A stretch of 64,000 bases of DNA, taken from NCBI RefSeq assembly GCF_024519435.1, contig NZ_JALJRZ010000002.1, positions 310,001-374,000 of the forward strand, written 5' to 3'. This document shows positions 29,540-39,896 of this stretch, one piece after another; position 1 is the stretch's first letter; every line of letters begins with the position of its first letter. The DNA comes from Terrabacter sp. Ter38 (GTDB lineage Bacteria; Actinomycetota; Actinomycetes; Actinomycetales; Dermatophilaceae). A program made the position numbers and the translations under genes. A model generated the notes under the pieces. The model worked only from the letters and a program-made list of their open reading frames with translations. It was not told the DNA's origin and did no database searches.

Positions 29540-30166
29540 TCAGCTCGTGGCGTCGTGCGGCGGTCGGGGCACGTGCGGGGCGGCGTCGGCGTCCTCGGGA
29601 GCCGGCGCGCCCGGGTGCGCGGCCGGCGCCGTCGGCGGGTGGTCGAGACCGAGGACGGTGTCCTCGAGGGTCGTGTCGGCGAGCGCCTCGCGGATCGGGA
29701 CCGGCACGTCACCCGCGGCGGCGTCGAAGCCGAGATCGTCGACCGGCGTCGGACGGTCGATCGGGGCCGGGGCCTCGAGCGGGCTGGCCGACACCGGAGC
29801 CGGGGCGTCGGGATCGACCGGGAAGGTCTCGCCGCCCGTCACGTCCGTGGCTCCCGCCGCAGCGGCAGCGCCCGTGGCGGTCGACGGTCCCGAGGTGTGG
29901 CCCTCGGCGACCTTGTCGACGCCGCGGTCGACGTGCTCCCTGACCTTGGCCACCTTGTCGGCGTACTTGCCCTCGGTCTTCTCGTCGATCTTCGTCGTGG
30001 CGGTCTCGACGTAGCCGTCGATCTTCTCGCGGTTCTGGGCGGCGTAGTCGCCCGCCTTCTCACGCGCCTGCTTTGCCGCCTGCGTGGCGGCGTCCTGCAG
30101 CTGCTTGGCCTTGGTCTCGAGGTCGAGCTCCTCGGCCTTCTTCTTCAGCTTGTCCATGAACGACAT
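29540..30166 (-). CDS. MT0933-like antitoxin-domain protein
   Basis: A 208-residue protein whose first ~90 residues (MSFMDKLKKKAEELDLETK ... DEKTEGKYADKVAKV ... VDKVAEGH) match the helical MT0933/Rv0909 antitoxin family. The remainder is a Pro/Ala/Asp-rich tail without a fold. The ATG at 30166 has GGAG upstream. No adjacent toxin gene of the Rv0910 type is seen, so an antitoxin role here is doubtful. Like its downstream neighbour it is rich in charged amphipathic helix, and the two may form a pair. Confidence 0.75.
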   Translation of the reverse strand: MSFMDKLKKKAEELDLETKAKQLQDAATQAAKQAREKAGDYAAQNREKIDGYVETATTKIDEKTEGKYADKVAKVREHVDRGVDKVAEGHTSGPSTATGAAAAAGATDVTGGETFPVDPDAPAPVSASPLEAPAPIDRPTPVDDLGFDAAAGDVPVPIREALADTTLEDTVLGLDHPPTAPAAHPGAPAPEDADAAPHVPRPPHDATS

Positions 30167-30339
30167 CGGCACTCCGTCCTGCGCCGGCTCCGAGCCGGCT
30201 GTCATCGGGTCGCGTCCTCGACTGCTGTGAGGATGATCCTTCTCCTAGGCCAACGGTGGGTCCAGCCCCAGCGTTCCGCCACTGCTGCGGCATACCCGCC
30301 CGGACGGCATACGTGCTCGGTCGTGCGAGGATTGGGCCC

Positions 30340-30858
30340 ATGAAGGCAACCCTGCACACGAACCGCGGTGACATCGTCATCGACCTCTTCGAGCACCAGG
30401 CCCCGAAGACCGTGGAGAACTTCGTCGGTCTCGCCAAGGGCGAGAAGGAGTACAAGGACGACGCGGGCCGGACCAACCCGACCCCGTTCTACGACGGCCT
30501 GATCTTCCACCGCATCATCCCGAACTTCATGATCCAGGGCGGCTGCCCGATCGGTCAGGGCTTCGGTGGTCCCGGCTACGCGTTCGACGACGAGATCAGC
30601 CCCGACAAGGACTTCACCAAGCCCTACATCCTCGCGATGGCCAACGCCGGCAAGCGCATGGGCAAGGGCACGAACGGCTCGCAGTTCTTCATCACGACCG
30701 CTGCGACGACCTGGCTCCAGGGCAAGCACACGATCTTCGGTGAGGTCGCCGACCAGGCGTCCCGCGACGTCGTCGACGCGATCGGCGCCGTTGCCACCGG
30801 TGCCAACGACAAGCCCGTCGAGGACGTCGTCATCAACTCGGTCACCATCGAGGACTGA
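30340..30858 (+). CDS. ppiA: Peptidyl-prolyl cis-trans isomerase (cyclophilin)
   Basis: Cyclophilin-type proline isomerase of 172 residues that assists protein folding. The active-site elements FHRIIPNFMIQGG, GTNGSQFFITT and W-LQGKHTIFG are intact. No signal peptide is present, so it is cytoplasmic. The ATG at 30340 directly yields MKATLHTNRGDIVIDLF, the family N-terminus. It is followed by a rhomboid gene and then crgA, a common actinobacterial order near the origin. Confidence 0.95.
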   Translation: MKATLHTNRGDIVIDLFEHQAPKTVENFVGLAKGEKEYKDDAGRTNPTPFYDGLIFHRIIPNFMIQGGCPIGQGFGGPGYAFDDEISPDKDFTKPYILAMANAGKRMGKGTNGSQFFITTAATTWLQGKHTIFGEVADQASRDVVDAIGAVATGANDKPVEDVVINSVTIED

Positions 30859-30937
30859 GCCCCGCACCACCGCACGACAGCTTCACCAGCATCACCCGAA
30901 CCACCGCCCACGGACGTGACCGGCAGGGGGACCACCG

Positions 30938-31888
30938 TTGTCTGACAACCCACCCAGCGGCCAGCAGGGTCAGCCCCCGCTCGAGCCGGGGGTCCCGCAG
31001 CCCGCTGCCGGTCCGTCCGTGTGCCCGCGCCACCCCGACCGGGAGGCCTACGTCCGCTGCCAGCGCTGCGGCCGGCCGGCCTGCCCCGAGTGCCAGCGCC
31101 CGGCCGCCGTCGGCATCCAGTGCGTCGACTGCGTCCGTGAGGCCGCCCGCACGGCGCCGAGCGCGCGCACCGTCTTCGGCGGGCGGGCGACCGACGGCAC
31201 GCCCGTCGTCACCTACACGATCATCGCGGTCTGCGCCGTCGCCTACCTCGCGCAGCGGGCCAACCCGAGCGTCACGGCGAACTTCGCGTTCGCGCCGGTC
31301 GTCGGGTGGACCGAGCCGTGGCGCTTCGTCACCGCGGCCTTCCTGCACTCGCCCTCGACGATCTTTCACATCCTGCTCAACATGTTCGCGCTGTGGAGCC
31401 TCGGGCAGTACCTCGAGCCGATGCTCGGTCGGGCCCGGTTCGCGGCGCTCTACCTCATCAGCGGCATCGGCGGGCAGGTCGCCGTGACGCTCCTCGCGGG
31501 CTCGCCGACGATCCCGGGCCTGCGGGCCGGCCTCGACGACGCGTGGCTCACCCCGGTCGTCGGGGCGTCCGGCGCGATCTTCGGACTCTTCGGCGCCCTC
31601 CTCGTGCTCAACCGGCACCTCGGACGCTCCTCGGCGGCGATGTACGCGACGATCGCCATCAACGCGGCCTTCGGCTTCTTCTACCCGGGCATCTCCTGGC
31701 AAGCCCACCTCGGCGGCCTCGTCACCGGTGTCGTCTGCGCCGGCGTCATCGTCGTCTTCCGACGACAGGGCGTCCGCCATCTCGTGTGGGCCGCGCTCAG
31801 CGCTGTCCTCGTGCTGCTCGTCGCGATCACCGTCGTCAAGTACCTCACGGTGCCCGAGGCCATCCGCGAGCTCAGCATCTTCGGCTGA
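30938..31888 (+). CDS. Rhomboid-family intramembrane serine protease with N-terminal zinc-binding domain
   Basis: A 316-residue membrane protease. Residues ~25-70 carry a B-box-like zinc module with Cys pairs (CQRCGRPACPEC and CVDC). The six-helix rhomboid core follows, with HILLNMFALW, the catalytic Ser211 in GASGAIFGLFG and His257 in WQAHLGGLVTG. The start is a TTG at 30938 with AGGGGG upstream. Rhomboids cleave membrane-anchored substrates within the bilayer; the substrate here is unknown. The following P-loop gene begins seven bases downstream. Confidence 0.93.
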   Translation: MSDNPPSGQQGQPPLEPGVPQPAAGPSVCPRHPDREAYVRCQRCGRPACPECQRPAAVGIQCVDCVREAARTAPSARTVFGGRATDGTPVVTYTIIAVCAVAYLAQRANPSVTANFAFAPVVGWTEPWRFVTAAFLHSPSTIFHILLNMFALWSLGQYLEPMLGRARFAALYLISGIGGQVAVTLLAGSPTIPGLRAGLDDAWLTPVVGASGAIFGLFGALLVLNRHLGRSSAAMYATIAINAAFGFFYPGISWQAHLGGLVTGVVCAGVIVVFRRQGVRHLVWAALSAVLVLLVAITVVKYLTVPEAIRELSIFG

Positions 31889-31895
31889 GGACCCC

Positions 31896-32480
31896 GTGCA
31901 CCTCGTCTGCGTCACCGGCCCGCCGGCCGTCGGCAAGATGACGGTGGGCCGCGCCGTCTGCGAGCTGACGGGCTTCCGGCTCTTCCACAACCACATGTCG
32001 ATCGAGCCGCTGCTCGGCGTCTACGACTTCGGCACACCCTCGTTCCAGCGGATCAACGGCCTGATCCGCCGCGAGGTCATCGCCGAGTCGGTCGTCGCCG
32101 ACCTGCCCGGCCTCGTCTTCACCTTCGCCATCGACCTCGAGCATCCCGGCGACCTCGCGCAGCTGCACGAGCTCGTCGAGCCGGTCGAGCGAGCCGGCGC
32201 GCCCATCGACGTCGTCGAGCTCTACGCACCCCAGGACGTGCGGCTGGCCCGCGAGGGTGGCACCGACCGGATGGACCACAAGCGCAGCAAGCGCGACGTC
32301 GAGTGGGCCCGCTCCCACGTCATCGAGCTCGAGTCCCGGGCCCGCCTCAACACCGACCCCGCGCGGGACGGGGAGCAGCTGCTGCCGGGTCACCGTCACC
32401 TGCGCCTGGACAACGCGCACGGCGACGCCCGGGCGACGGCCGAGCGGGTCGTCGACATGCTGGGGCTCCCCCGGGTCTGA
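31896..32480 (+). CDS. P-loop NTPase, small kinase-like protein
   Basis: A 194-residue P-loop protein starting at the GTG at 31896, seven bases after the rhomboid stop. Walker A is GPPAVGKMTVGRAV. The segments FRLFHNHMSIEPLL, YAPQDVRLAREGG and KRSKRDVEWARSHV resemble small shikimate-kinase-like or AAA proteins that phosphorylate small molecules. No lid or substrate motif allows a specific assignment. Close spacing suggests it shares the rhomboid transcript. Confidence 0.82.
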   Translation: MHLVCVTGPPAVGKMTVGRAVCELTGFRLFHNHMSIEPLLGVYDFGTPSFQRINGLIRREVIAESVVADLPGLVFTFAIDLEHPGDLAQLHELVEPVERAGAPIDVVELYAPQDVRLAREGGTDRMDHKRSKRDVEWARSHVIELESRARLNTDPARDGEQLLPGHRHLRLDNAHGDARATAERVVDMLGLPRV

Positions 32481-32517
32481 CGGAGGTCGAGCCCTCCACC
32501 GTCGAGGAGTCGGAAAG

Positions 32518-32690
32518 TTGTCCACCGGCTGTGGATAAACCTGTGGATGTAGTTACACACATGTCATTCATCCCCAGCTGGGGACAACGGTGTGGACAAG
32601 TCGCGCGATCCGCGCTGGAGGTTGTGCACGGCCGTCATCCACAGCTGTGGACGTGAAAGCCGTACGCCGGCTGTCCACAGGTGTGGACAG
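32518..32690. promoter_or_regulatory. Second DnaA-box cluster (nine sites in 173 bp)
   Basis: A gene-free stretch holds nine sites with at least seven of nine bases of the DnaA box. Exact: TGTGGATAA 32530-32538 and TGTGGACAA 32591-32599. One mismatch: 32518-32526, 32579-32587, 32635-32643, 32671-32679 and 32682-32690. Two mismatches: 32542-32550 and 32646-32654. Density is higher than at oriC, 25 kb away. It flanks crgA. It could titrate DnaA, promote nucleotide exchange, or be an accessory origin element; the sequence alone cannot choose. Confidence 0.8.
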
Positions 32691-32716
32691 CCGGCGCTCG
32701 GTGGGGTGTGGGCACA

Positions 32717-32751
32717 AGGGCCGCTCCGTCGTGAATGACAGGAGCGGCCCT
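32717..32751 (-). terminator. Terminator hairpin downstream of crgA
   Basis: A perfect 11-bp stem (32717-32727 with 32741-32751) with a 13-nt loop lies 46 bp beyond the crgA stop. It separates crgA from the DnaA-box cluster. Confidence 0.75.
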
Positions 32752-32796
32752 CTCGAGTGTGTGGGGGGTGCGGGTGGCTGCGGGGCTCGGTGGGGC

Positions 32797-33048
32797 TCAG
32801 CGCCACCGCATGGTCATGATGAAGCCGCCCATGAGCAGGACGAAGCCGATGCCGAGGTTCCAGACCCCGATTGACCCGATGGGGTACTTGTACTCGGTCA
32901 CGTAGTAGACGACGATCCACAGCAGCCCGAGGACGAGCAGCGTGATGAAGACGGGCGCCCACCAGGTGGGGTTGGGCTCGGCGGCCTTGCTCGTGCGGGG
33001 CGGGGTGTATGCCGCCGCCTTGTGGTCGCGGCCTTTGGACTCGGGCAC
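32797..33048 (-). CDS. crgA: Cell division protein CrgA
   Basis: Small actinobacterial septation regulator of 83 residues that interacts with FtsZ-ring and cell-wall proteins. Two membrane helices are clear (WWAPVFITLLVLGLLWIVVY and VWNLGIGFVLLMGGFIMTM), joined by a short loop with YKYPIGSIG. The start is the GTG at 33048 behind AAGGAGA. The neighbourhood next to rhomboid/ppiA and the pknB operon is the usual one for crgA. Confidence 0.95.
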   Translation of the reverse strand: MPESKGRDHKAAAYTPPRTSKAAEPNPTWWAPVFITLLVLGLLWIVVYYVTEYKYPIGSIGVWNLGIGFVLLMGGFIMTMRWR

Positions 33049-33666
33049 TGCGTTCTCCTTGCTCTGAGTTGAGGCAAGGGTAACCAATGACGCGCTCGGC
33101 GTCCCCGCGCGGGCGTGCCGGCCCGGTGGATCGGGGGGCTGCCCTCGGACGTACCGACCGGTCCCGTGCTCCCCTGCTCGGCGGTGCCCCTCGAGAACGT
33201 CTCGAGGGGCACCCCGACGGGTGGCACCGGTGTCGACGGCGTTCGGGCGGATGCGCCCCCTGTCTGCGCCCCGCCCGCCGCCGGTCCACACCCCGGTGAC
33301 CGGTCGAGGATGACAGGCGCGGGCCCGCGTGTCGCGTCTGCGCTTCCCCGGTTGCACGAACCTGCAGCGCGGGGTGCGCTCATCGAGTTGACCTGAGCCG
33401 GGAACCGGCCATGCTGGCAGTCACGGACAGCAGATCAGGGGACGACGTGATGACCAGCCCGATGTCGGGTCCCGGAGCGAACAGGGACGACGCGCAGCTG
33501 CGAGCGCCCTCGCCGGCCGCGGCCGCCGTCGAGCTCTCGTGCCTCCGCGGAGGCACCCAGACCAGCGAGCTCTCCCCCTACGCGCCCTGCCTCCGGTCGG
33601 TCCACGCCCCGTGACGAGGCACAATGGAGGCGGCGCGGAGGGTCCGCGCGAGCGAGGACACGAGTC
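33049..33666. other. Intergenic region with a 13-bp hairpin, no supported gene
   Basis: Between the divergent crgA and DUF881 genes. A perfect inverted repeat of 13 bp (33184-33196 with 33200-33212, loop ACG) stands alone at 33184-33212, suggesting a terminator or a protein-binding palindrome. A 67-codon frame at 33411-33614 lacks a convincing start context and any recognisable sequence. I see nothing else. Confidence 0.6.
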
Positions 33667-34512
33667 ATGACGGACGCCGAGCAGCCTGGGCCGCGCGTGC
33701 AGGCCGAGCCGCCCGAACAGCCCGAACCGGCGACGGCGGGCGACGCCGGCGACGCCGGTGACGTGGCAGCGTCCCCCGTGCCCTCCCGTCGTCGACCCCG
33801 TCTGACGTGGGGGCTGGTCGTCCCGGTCGTGATGGCCTCCGCCGGCGTGATGTTCGCGATGAGCTTCCAGACCGCGCAGGGTCGGGACCTCCGCGCCGAC
33901 CGCGACCTGCCGCAGCTGATCATGCAGGGTGACTCGCGCGTCGCCGAGAAGGCCAGCGTCCTCGACGGGCTCCAGAAGGAGGTCCAGGCGCTGTCGAAGA
34001 CGAACGCGCCCACCGACGAGCACCTCTCGAGCCTGACCCGCGCGGCCGACGAGCTCGCCGCGCCGGCCGCGACGACGAAGGTCCGGGGCGCCGCGCTCGA
34101 GGTGACCCTGGACGACGCGAAGCGCACCGCGGACTCCCTGCCCGACGGCTTCACCGCCGACGACATCGTCGTGCACCAGCAGGACGTCCAGGCCGTCGTC
34201 AACGCGCTCTGGACGTCCGGAGCCGAGGCGATGATGATCCAGGACCAGCGGGTCATCTCGACGAGCGCCGTCCGCTGCGTCGGCAACACCCTCATCCTGC
34301 AGGGCCGCGTCTACGCGCCGCCCTACCGGATCACCGCCATCGGCGACGTCGACCGCATGCAGCAGGGGCTCGACGCCGACGCCTCCGTCAACATCTACAA
34401 GCAGTACGTCGACGCCGTCGGTCTCGGCTACGCCTTGCACACCCACAACTCGATCGAGTTCCCGGCATACTCGGGCTCGGTCGACTTCCAGTACGCGTCA
34501 CCGATCCGCTGA
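33667..34512 (+). CDS. DUF881 family protein
   Basis: A 281-residue single-pass membrane protein. An acidic/Pro-rich cytoplasmic start is followed by one membrane helix (GLVVPVVMASAGVMFAMSF), a coiled-coil stretch (EKASVLDGLQKEVQALSK) and the DUF881 domain (VRGAALEVTLDDA ... VVNALWTSGAEAMMIQDQRV ... CVGNTLILQGRVYAPPY). Relatives sit near crgA and the kinase operon in many Actinobacteria, suggesting a link to envelope or division. The biochemical function is unknown. Confidence 0.9.
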   Translation: MTDAEQPGPRVQAEPPEQPEPATAGDAGDAGDVAASPVPSRRRPRLTWGLVVPVVMASAGVMFAMSFQTAQGRDLRADRDLPQLIMQGDSRVAEKASVLDGLQKEVQALSKTNAPTDEHLSSLTRAADELAAPAATTKVRGAALEVTLDDAKRTADSLPDGFTADDIVVHQQDVQAVVNALWTSGAEAMMIQDQRVISTSAVRCVGNTLILQGRVYAPPYRITAIGDVDRMQQGLDADASVNIYKQYVDAVGLGYALHTHNSIEFPAYSGSVDFQYASPIR

Positions 34513-34543
34513 GCGCGCCCCACCACCCCTCTGAGGCCCCCGC

Positions 34544-35182
34544 ATGACCAGCCCCACCCGCATCCTCGTCGTCGACAACTACGACAGCTTCGTCTACACG
34601 ATCGTCGGCTACCTCGAGCAGCTCGGCGCGGAGTGCACCGTCGTGCGCAACGACGCCGTGGCGGCGACCGACGCCGCTGCCTACGACGGCGTGCTCGTCT
34701 CTCCCGGGCCGGGCACTCCGGAGGATGCCGGGGTGTCGATGGACATGATCCGCGAGTGCGCCCGCATCGCGAAGCCGATGTTCGGCGTGTGCCTCGGGCA
34801 CCAGGCGCTCGGCGTCGTGGCCGGTGCGGTCGTCGGGCGGGCACCGGAGCTGCTCCACGGCAAGACGTCGCTCGTGCACCACGACGGCACCGGGGTCCTC
34901 GAGGGACTGCCGAGCCCCTTCACCGCCACCCGCTACCACTCGTTGACCATCGACCCCGCGACCCTGCCCGACGAGCTCCTCGCCACCGGCAGCACCGACT
35001 CGGGCCTCGTCATGGCGGTCCGCCACCGCGACCTGCCGTTGCACGGGGTGCAGTTCCACCCCGAGAGCGTCCTGACCGAGGGCGGCCACCGGATGCTCGC
35101 GAACTTCCTCGCGCTCTGCGGCGACACCGGCGCCGTGCAGCGTTCGGTGGGGCTCAGCCCCCTCGTGACCGCCGCCGTCTGA
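34544..35182 (+). CDS. trpG: Glutamine amidotransferase subunit (TrpG/PabA type)
   Basis: Class I glutamine amidotransferase of 212 residues that supplies ammonia for anthranilate or 4-amino-4-deoxychorismate synthesis. Motifs are VVDNYDSFVY, the catalytic C83 in GVCLGHQALG and the H172/E174 pair in FHPES. The partner synthase gene is not in the window, so anthranilate and folate roles cannot be separated; in many Actinobacteria this stand-alone copy near pknB serves folate (pabA). It ends 35 bp before a strong terminator. Confidence 0.93.
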   Translation: MTSPTRILVVDNYDSFVYTIVGYLEQLGAECTVVRNDAVAATDAAAYDGVLVSPGPGTPEDAGVSMDMIRECARIAKPMFGVCLGHQALGVVAGAVVGRAPELLHGKTSLVHHDGTGVLEGLPSPFTATRYHSLTIDPATLPDELLATGSTDSGLVMAVRHRDLPLHGVQFHPESVLTEGGHRMLANFLALCGDTGAVQRSVGLSPLVTAAV

Positions 35183-35217
35183 CGCGACGCTCGACCCGGC
35201 ATACGGCACCACCTGTG

Positions 35218-35253
35218 ACGAAGGGCCCCTCCCGCTCGGGAGGGGCCCTTCGT
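35218..35253. terminator. Strong bidirectional terminator between trpG and pknB
   Basis: A perfect 16-bp GC-rich stem (35218-35233 with 35238-35253) with a 4-nt loop between convergent genes. The outer arm ACGAAGGGCCCC is identical to that of the terminator after tRNA-Leu at 49431-49467. Confidence 0.88.
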
Positions 35254-35273
35254 CGGATGCCGGGTGCTGACCG

Positions 35274-37211
<1,938 letters not shown>

Positions 37212-37212
37212 G

Positions 37213-38439
37213 TCACTTCGCCTTGCCCTTCCCCTTGCCCTTGCCCTTGCCGGCATGGGCGGGCTGCGGCTTGATGCTCGTCTGCTTCGTGGCAGCCGTG
37301 GCCTTGGCCGCCGTGCGGGTCGGCGTGGCCTTCGGGGCGGTCGTGGTCGCCCGGGAGGCGTTCGCGGTCGGCGTCGAGGTCGGGGTCGACGACGTGGCGG
37401 GGGGGAGGGTCGCCGGGGCCGTCGACCGGGCCTCGGGGCTCGCAGAGCCGGCGTTCAGGACGCTGCCGAGCGCGAACGCTCCCCACGCCACGAGGGCGAC
37501 GGTCGGGACGGCCAGCCATGCCCAGCGACGTCCCGCCGAGGCTTCCGTGGCGGCCGCGTCGGCGGCCGGGATGACCGTCGTGGCGTCAGCCACCGCTGGA
37601 GGTGGCGTGACCCCGGGCAGGGACGCGAGCGGCACGCCGGCGGCTTCGGCCACCGCGCGGGCGTCGGCCGGGCGGTCGGACGCCGACTTGGCGAGGCACG
37701 CGTCGACGACCTCCCGCAGGTCGACAGGGACCGTCGAGGGCAGCTCGGGCGGCGCGTCGTTGACCTGCGCGATGGCCGTCGCCACGGGTGAGCCCATGTC
37801 GAAGGGCTTGCGGCCGGTGATCATCTCGTGAGCCACGACGCCGAGGGAGTAGATGTCGCTCGAGGCCGTCGCCGGCTCGCCGAGAGCCTGCTCCGGGCTG
37901 ATGTAGTCGGGGGTGCCCAGCACCTCGCCCGTGAGGGTGTGTCCCGAGCCGTCGCCGACCCGGGCGATCCCGAAGTCGGTGAGCTTCGCCTGTCCCTCGG
38001 GCGTGACGATGATGTTGGCCGGCTTGACGTCTCGGTGCACGACGCCCGCCTCGTGGGCCACCGACAGGGCCAGCGCCGCCTGGCCGAGCAGGGAGCGCAC
38101 CTCCTCGGCCGGCATACCGCCGTCGTTCTCGCGGATGATCTCGCCGAGCGTGCGTCCGGGCACGAGCTCCATGACGAGGTATGCCGTGCCGTCCTCCTCG
38201 CCGTAGTCGAAGACGGACGCGATGTTGGGGTGGTGGAGCGAGGCACTGCCCCGGGCCTCGTCGCGGAAGCGCTCGAGGAAGGCGTCGTCCTCGGGCCCCT
38301 GCGGGCGCATCACCTTGACGGCGACGGGACGCTGGAGCACCTCGTCGCTGGCTTCCCAGACGTCGCCCATCCCGCCCGAGGCGATGGCCGAGCCGAGGGT
38401 GTAGCGGCCGCCGAGGGTCGCACCGGTCGAGAGGGTCAT
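37213..38439 (-). CDS. pknA: Serine/threonine protein kinase PknA
   Basis: Transmembrane Ser/Thr kinase of 408 residues without PASTA domains. The catalytic motifs IASGGMGDVWE, VAVKVM, HRDVKPANII and DFGIARV are intact. One membrane helix (WAWLAVPTVALVAWGAFALG) precedes an exported Thr/Pro/Ala-rich stretch that ends in an alternating Gly-Lys tail (GKGKGKGKGKAK). The ATG at 38439 overlaps the pbpA stop (ATGA). PknA works with PknB on division substrates in Actinobacteria. The basic tail is an oddity that could touch anionic wall polymers; that is inference. Confidence 0.95.
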   Translation of the reverse strand: MTLSTGATLGGRYTLGSAIASGGMGDVWEASDEVLQRPVAVKVMRPQGPEDDAFLERFRDEARGSASLHHPNIASVFDYGEEDGTAYLVMELVPGRTLGEIIRENDGGMPAEEVRSLLGQAALALSVAHEAGVVHRDVKPANIIVTPEGQAKLTDFGIARVGDGSGHTLTGEVLGTPDYISPEQALGEPATASSDIYSLGVVAHEMITGRKPFDMGSPVATAIAQVNDAPPELPSTVPVDLREVVDACLAKSASDRPADARAVAEAAGVPLASLPGVTPPPAVADATTVIPAADAAATEASAGRRWAWLAVPTVALVAWGAFALGSVLNAGSASPEARSTAPATLPPATSSTPTSTPTANASRATTTAPKATPTRTAAKATAATKQTSIKPQPAHAGKGKGKGKGKAK

Positions 38440-39896
38440 CGGCCGAGCACCGCCTCCATGACCTGGCGGGCGATCGGGGCGGCGACGCGGCCACCGCCGA
38501 TCTCGCTGCCCGTGACGCCGCCGTCCTCGACGACGACGGCGACGGCGATCTTGGCGTCGGTGGCCGGCGCGAACGAGATGAACCACGCGTGAGGGGGCTT
38601 GCCGGGGTCGTGCTGCGCGGTACCGGTCTTGCCCGCGACCTCGACGCCGTCGATCTGCGCCCGCGCGCCGCTGCCGTGGTCGACGACCGAGACCATCATC
38701 TTGGTCAGGGTCGAGGCGGTCTGCTCGGACGTCGCCTGCGACAGCTCGACCGGGTCGGGCGTCGACTCGATGATGTCGAGGTTGGGGCTGCGCACGGAGT
38801 CGATGAGGTAGGGCGTCATGACCCGGCCCTGGTTGGCGATGCCGGCCGCGACCATGGCCATCTGGAGCGGCGTGGTGCGCACGTCGTACTGCCCGATGGC
38901 GGCCTGTGCGGCCTGCGGCGCGTTGAGGTCGGCCGGGACCGAGCTCACCGAGACGCGCATCGGGATCTGGAGGGCGTCACCGAAGCCGAACTTCGCGGCC
39001 TGGGCGCGGATCTTCTCGCCGCCGAGCTCGAGTCCGAGGGAGCCGAACGCCGTGTTGCACGAGATCTCGAGCGCGTGGATGAGCGTCGTCTTGTCGCCCG
39101 GCCCGCAGGCGCGGCCGTCCTCGTTGGGCAGGTTGGTGCTCGTCAGCGGCAGGTCGAGCTCGGCCGGCCCGGGGACGGAGGAGTTCTCGTCGCTGACGAC
39201 GCCGTTCTCGAGCGCGGCGGCCGCCGTGATGACCTTGAAGGTCGACCCGGGCGGGTAGACGCCGTTGATGGTGCGGTTGAGGTAGGACTTGTCCTTGTCG
39301 TTGGACAGCGTCTGCCAGGCCTTGGAGGCCTTGGTGAGGTCGTGGCTCGAGAGCGGGTTGGGGTCGTAGGACGGGTGGCTCACCATCGCGAGGATCGCGC
39401 CGGTCTTCGGGTCGAGGGCCACGACGGCGCCCTTGTTGTCGCCGAGGGCCTTGTCGGCCGCCGCCTGCGCCTTCGGGTCGATCGTCAGCTCGAGCGTCGC
39501 GCCAGCGGTCTTGCGGCCCGTGATCAGGTCGGTGACGCGCCGCACGAAGAGGGTGTCGGCATCGCCCGAGAGCAGGTCGTCGGAGGCGTGCTCGAGTCCG
39601 TAGGGTGCCCCGACGGCATACGAGTAGAAGCCGGTCATCTGGGCGTACAGCTCGTCCTGGGGGTAGGTGCGCAGGAAGCGGTACTGGTCCTGGACGGGCA
39701 CCGACTTCGCGATGGCCTGGCCGCCGACGATGATCGCCCCGCGCTCGCGGGAGTAGGTGTCGAGCAGGGTGCGCTTGTTGGACGCCATGGCGTTGAGCGT
39801 CTTCGCCTGGGTGAACTGCACCATCGTCGCCGCGACGAGCAGGGCGGTGAAGAGAGCGGCGATGACCACGGACAGGCGGCGGATGGGCGTGTTCAC
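38436..39896 (-). CDS. pbpA: Penicillin-binding protein PbpA (class B transpeptidase)
   Basis: Membrane-anchored peptidoglycan transpeptidase of 486 residues. An N-terminal signal anchor (LSVVIAALFTALLVAATM) precedes the dimerisation domain and the transpeptidase domain with SxxK (PPGSTFKV), SxN-type SCN (EISCNTAFG) and KTGT (AGKTGTAQ). The start is the GTG at 39896, overlapping the ftsW/rodA stop (GTGA). It pairs with the SEDS protein encoded just upstream and is a candidate target of PknA/PknB signalling. Confidence 0.95.
   Translation of the reverse strand: MNTPIRRLSVVIAALFTALLVAATMVQFTQAKTLNAMASNKRTLLDTYSRERGAIIVGGQAIAKSVPVQDQYRFLRTYPQDELYAQMTGFYSYAVGAPYGLEHASDDLLSGDADTLFVRRVTDLITGRKTAGATLELTIDPKAQAAADKALGDNKGAVVALDPKTGAILAMVSHPSYDPNPLSSHDLTKASKAWQTLSNDKDKSYLNRTINGVYPPGSTFKVITAAAALENGVVSDENSSVPGPAELDLPLTSTNLPNEDGRACGPGDKTTLIHALEISCNTAFGSLGLELGGEKIRAQAAKFGFGDALQIPMRVSVSSVPADLNAPQAAQAAIGQYDVRTTPLQMAMVAAGIANQGRVMTPYLIDSVRSPNLDIIESTPDPVELSQATSEQTASTLTKMMVSVVDHGSGARAQIDGVEVAGKTGTAQHDPGKPPHAWFISFAPATDAKIAVAVVVEDGGVTGSEIGGGRVAAPIARQVMEAVLGR

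Noticed and set aside
33411-33614. A possible 67-residue protein upstream of DUF881
   Set aside because: No convincing ribosome-binding site, no recognisable sequence and mixed third-position bias; the region is better read as non-coding.
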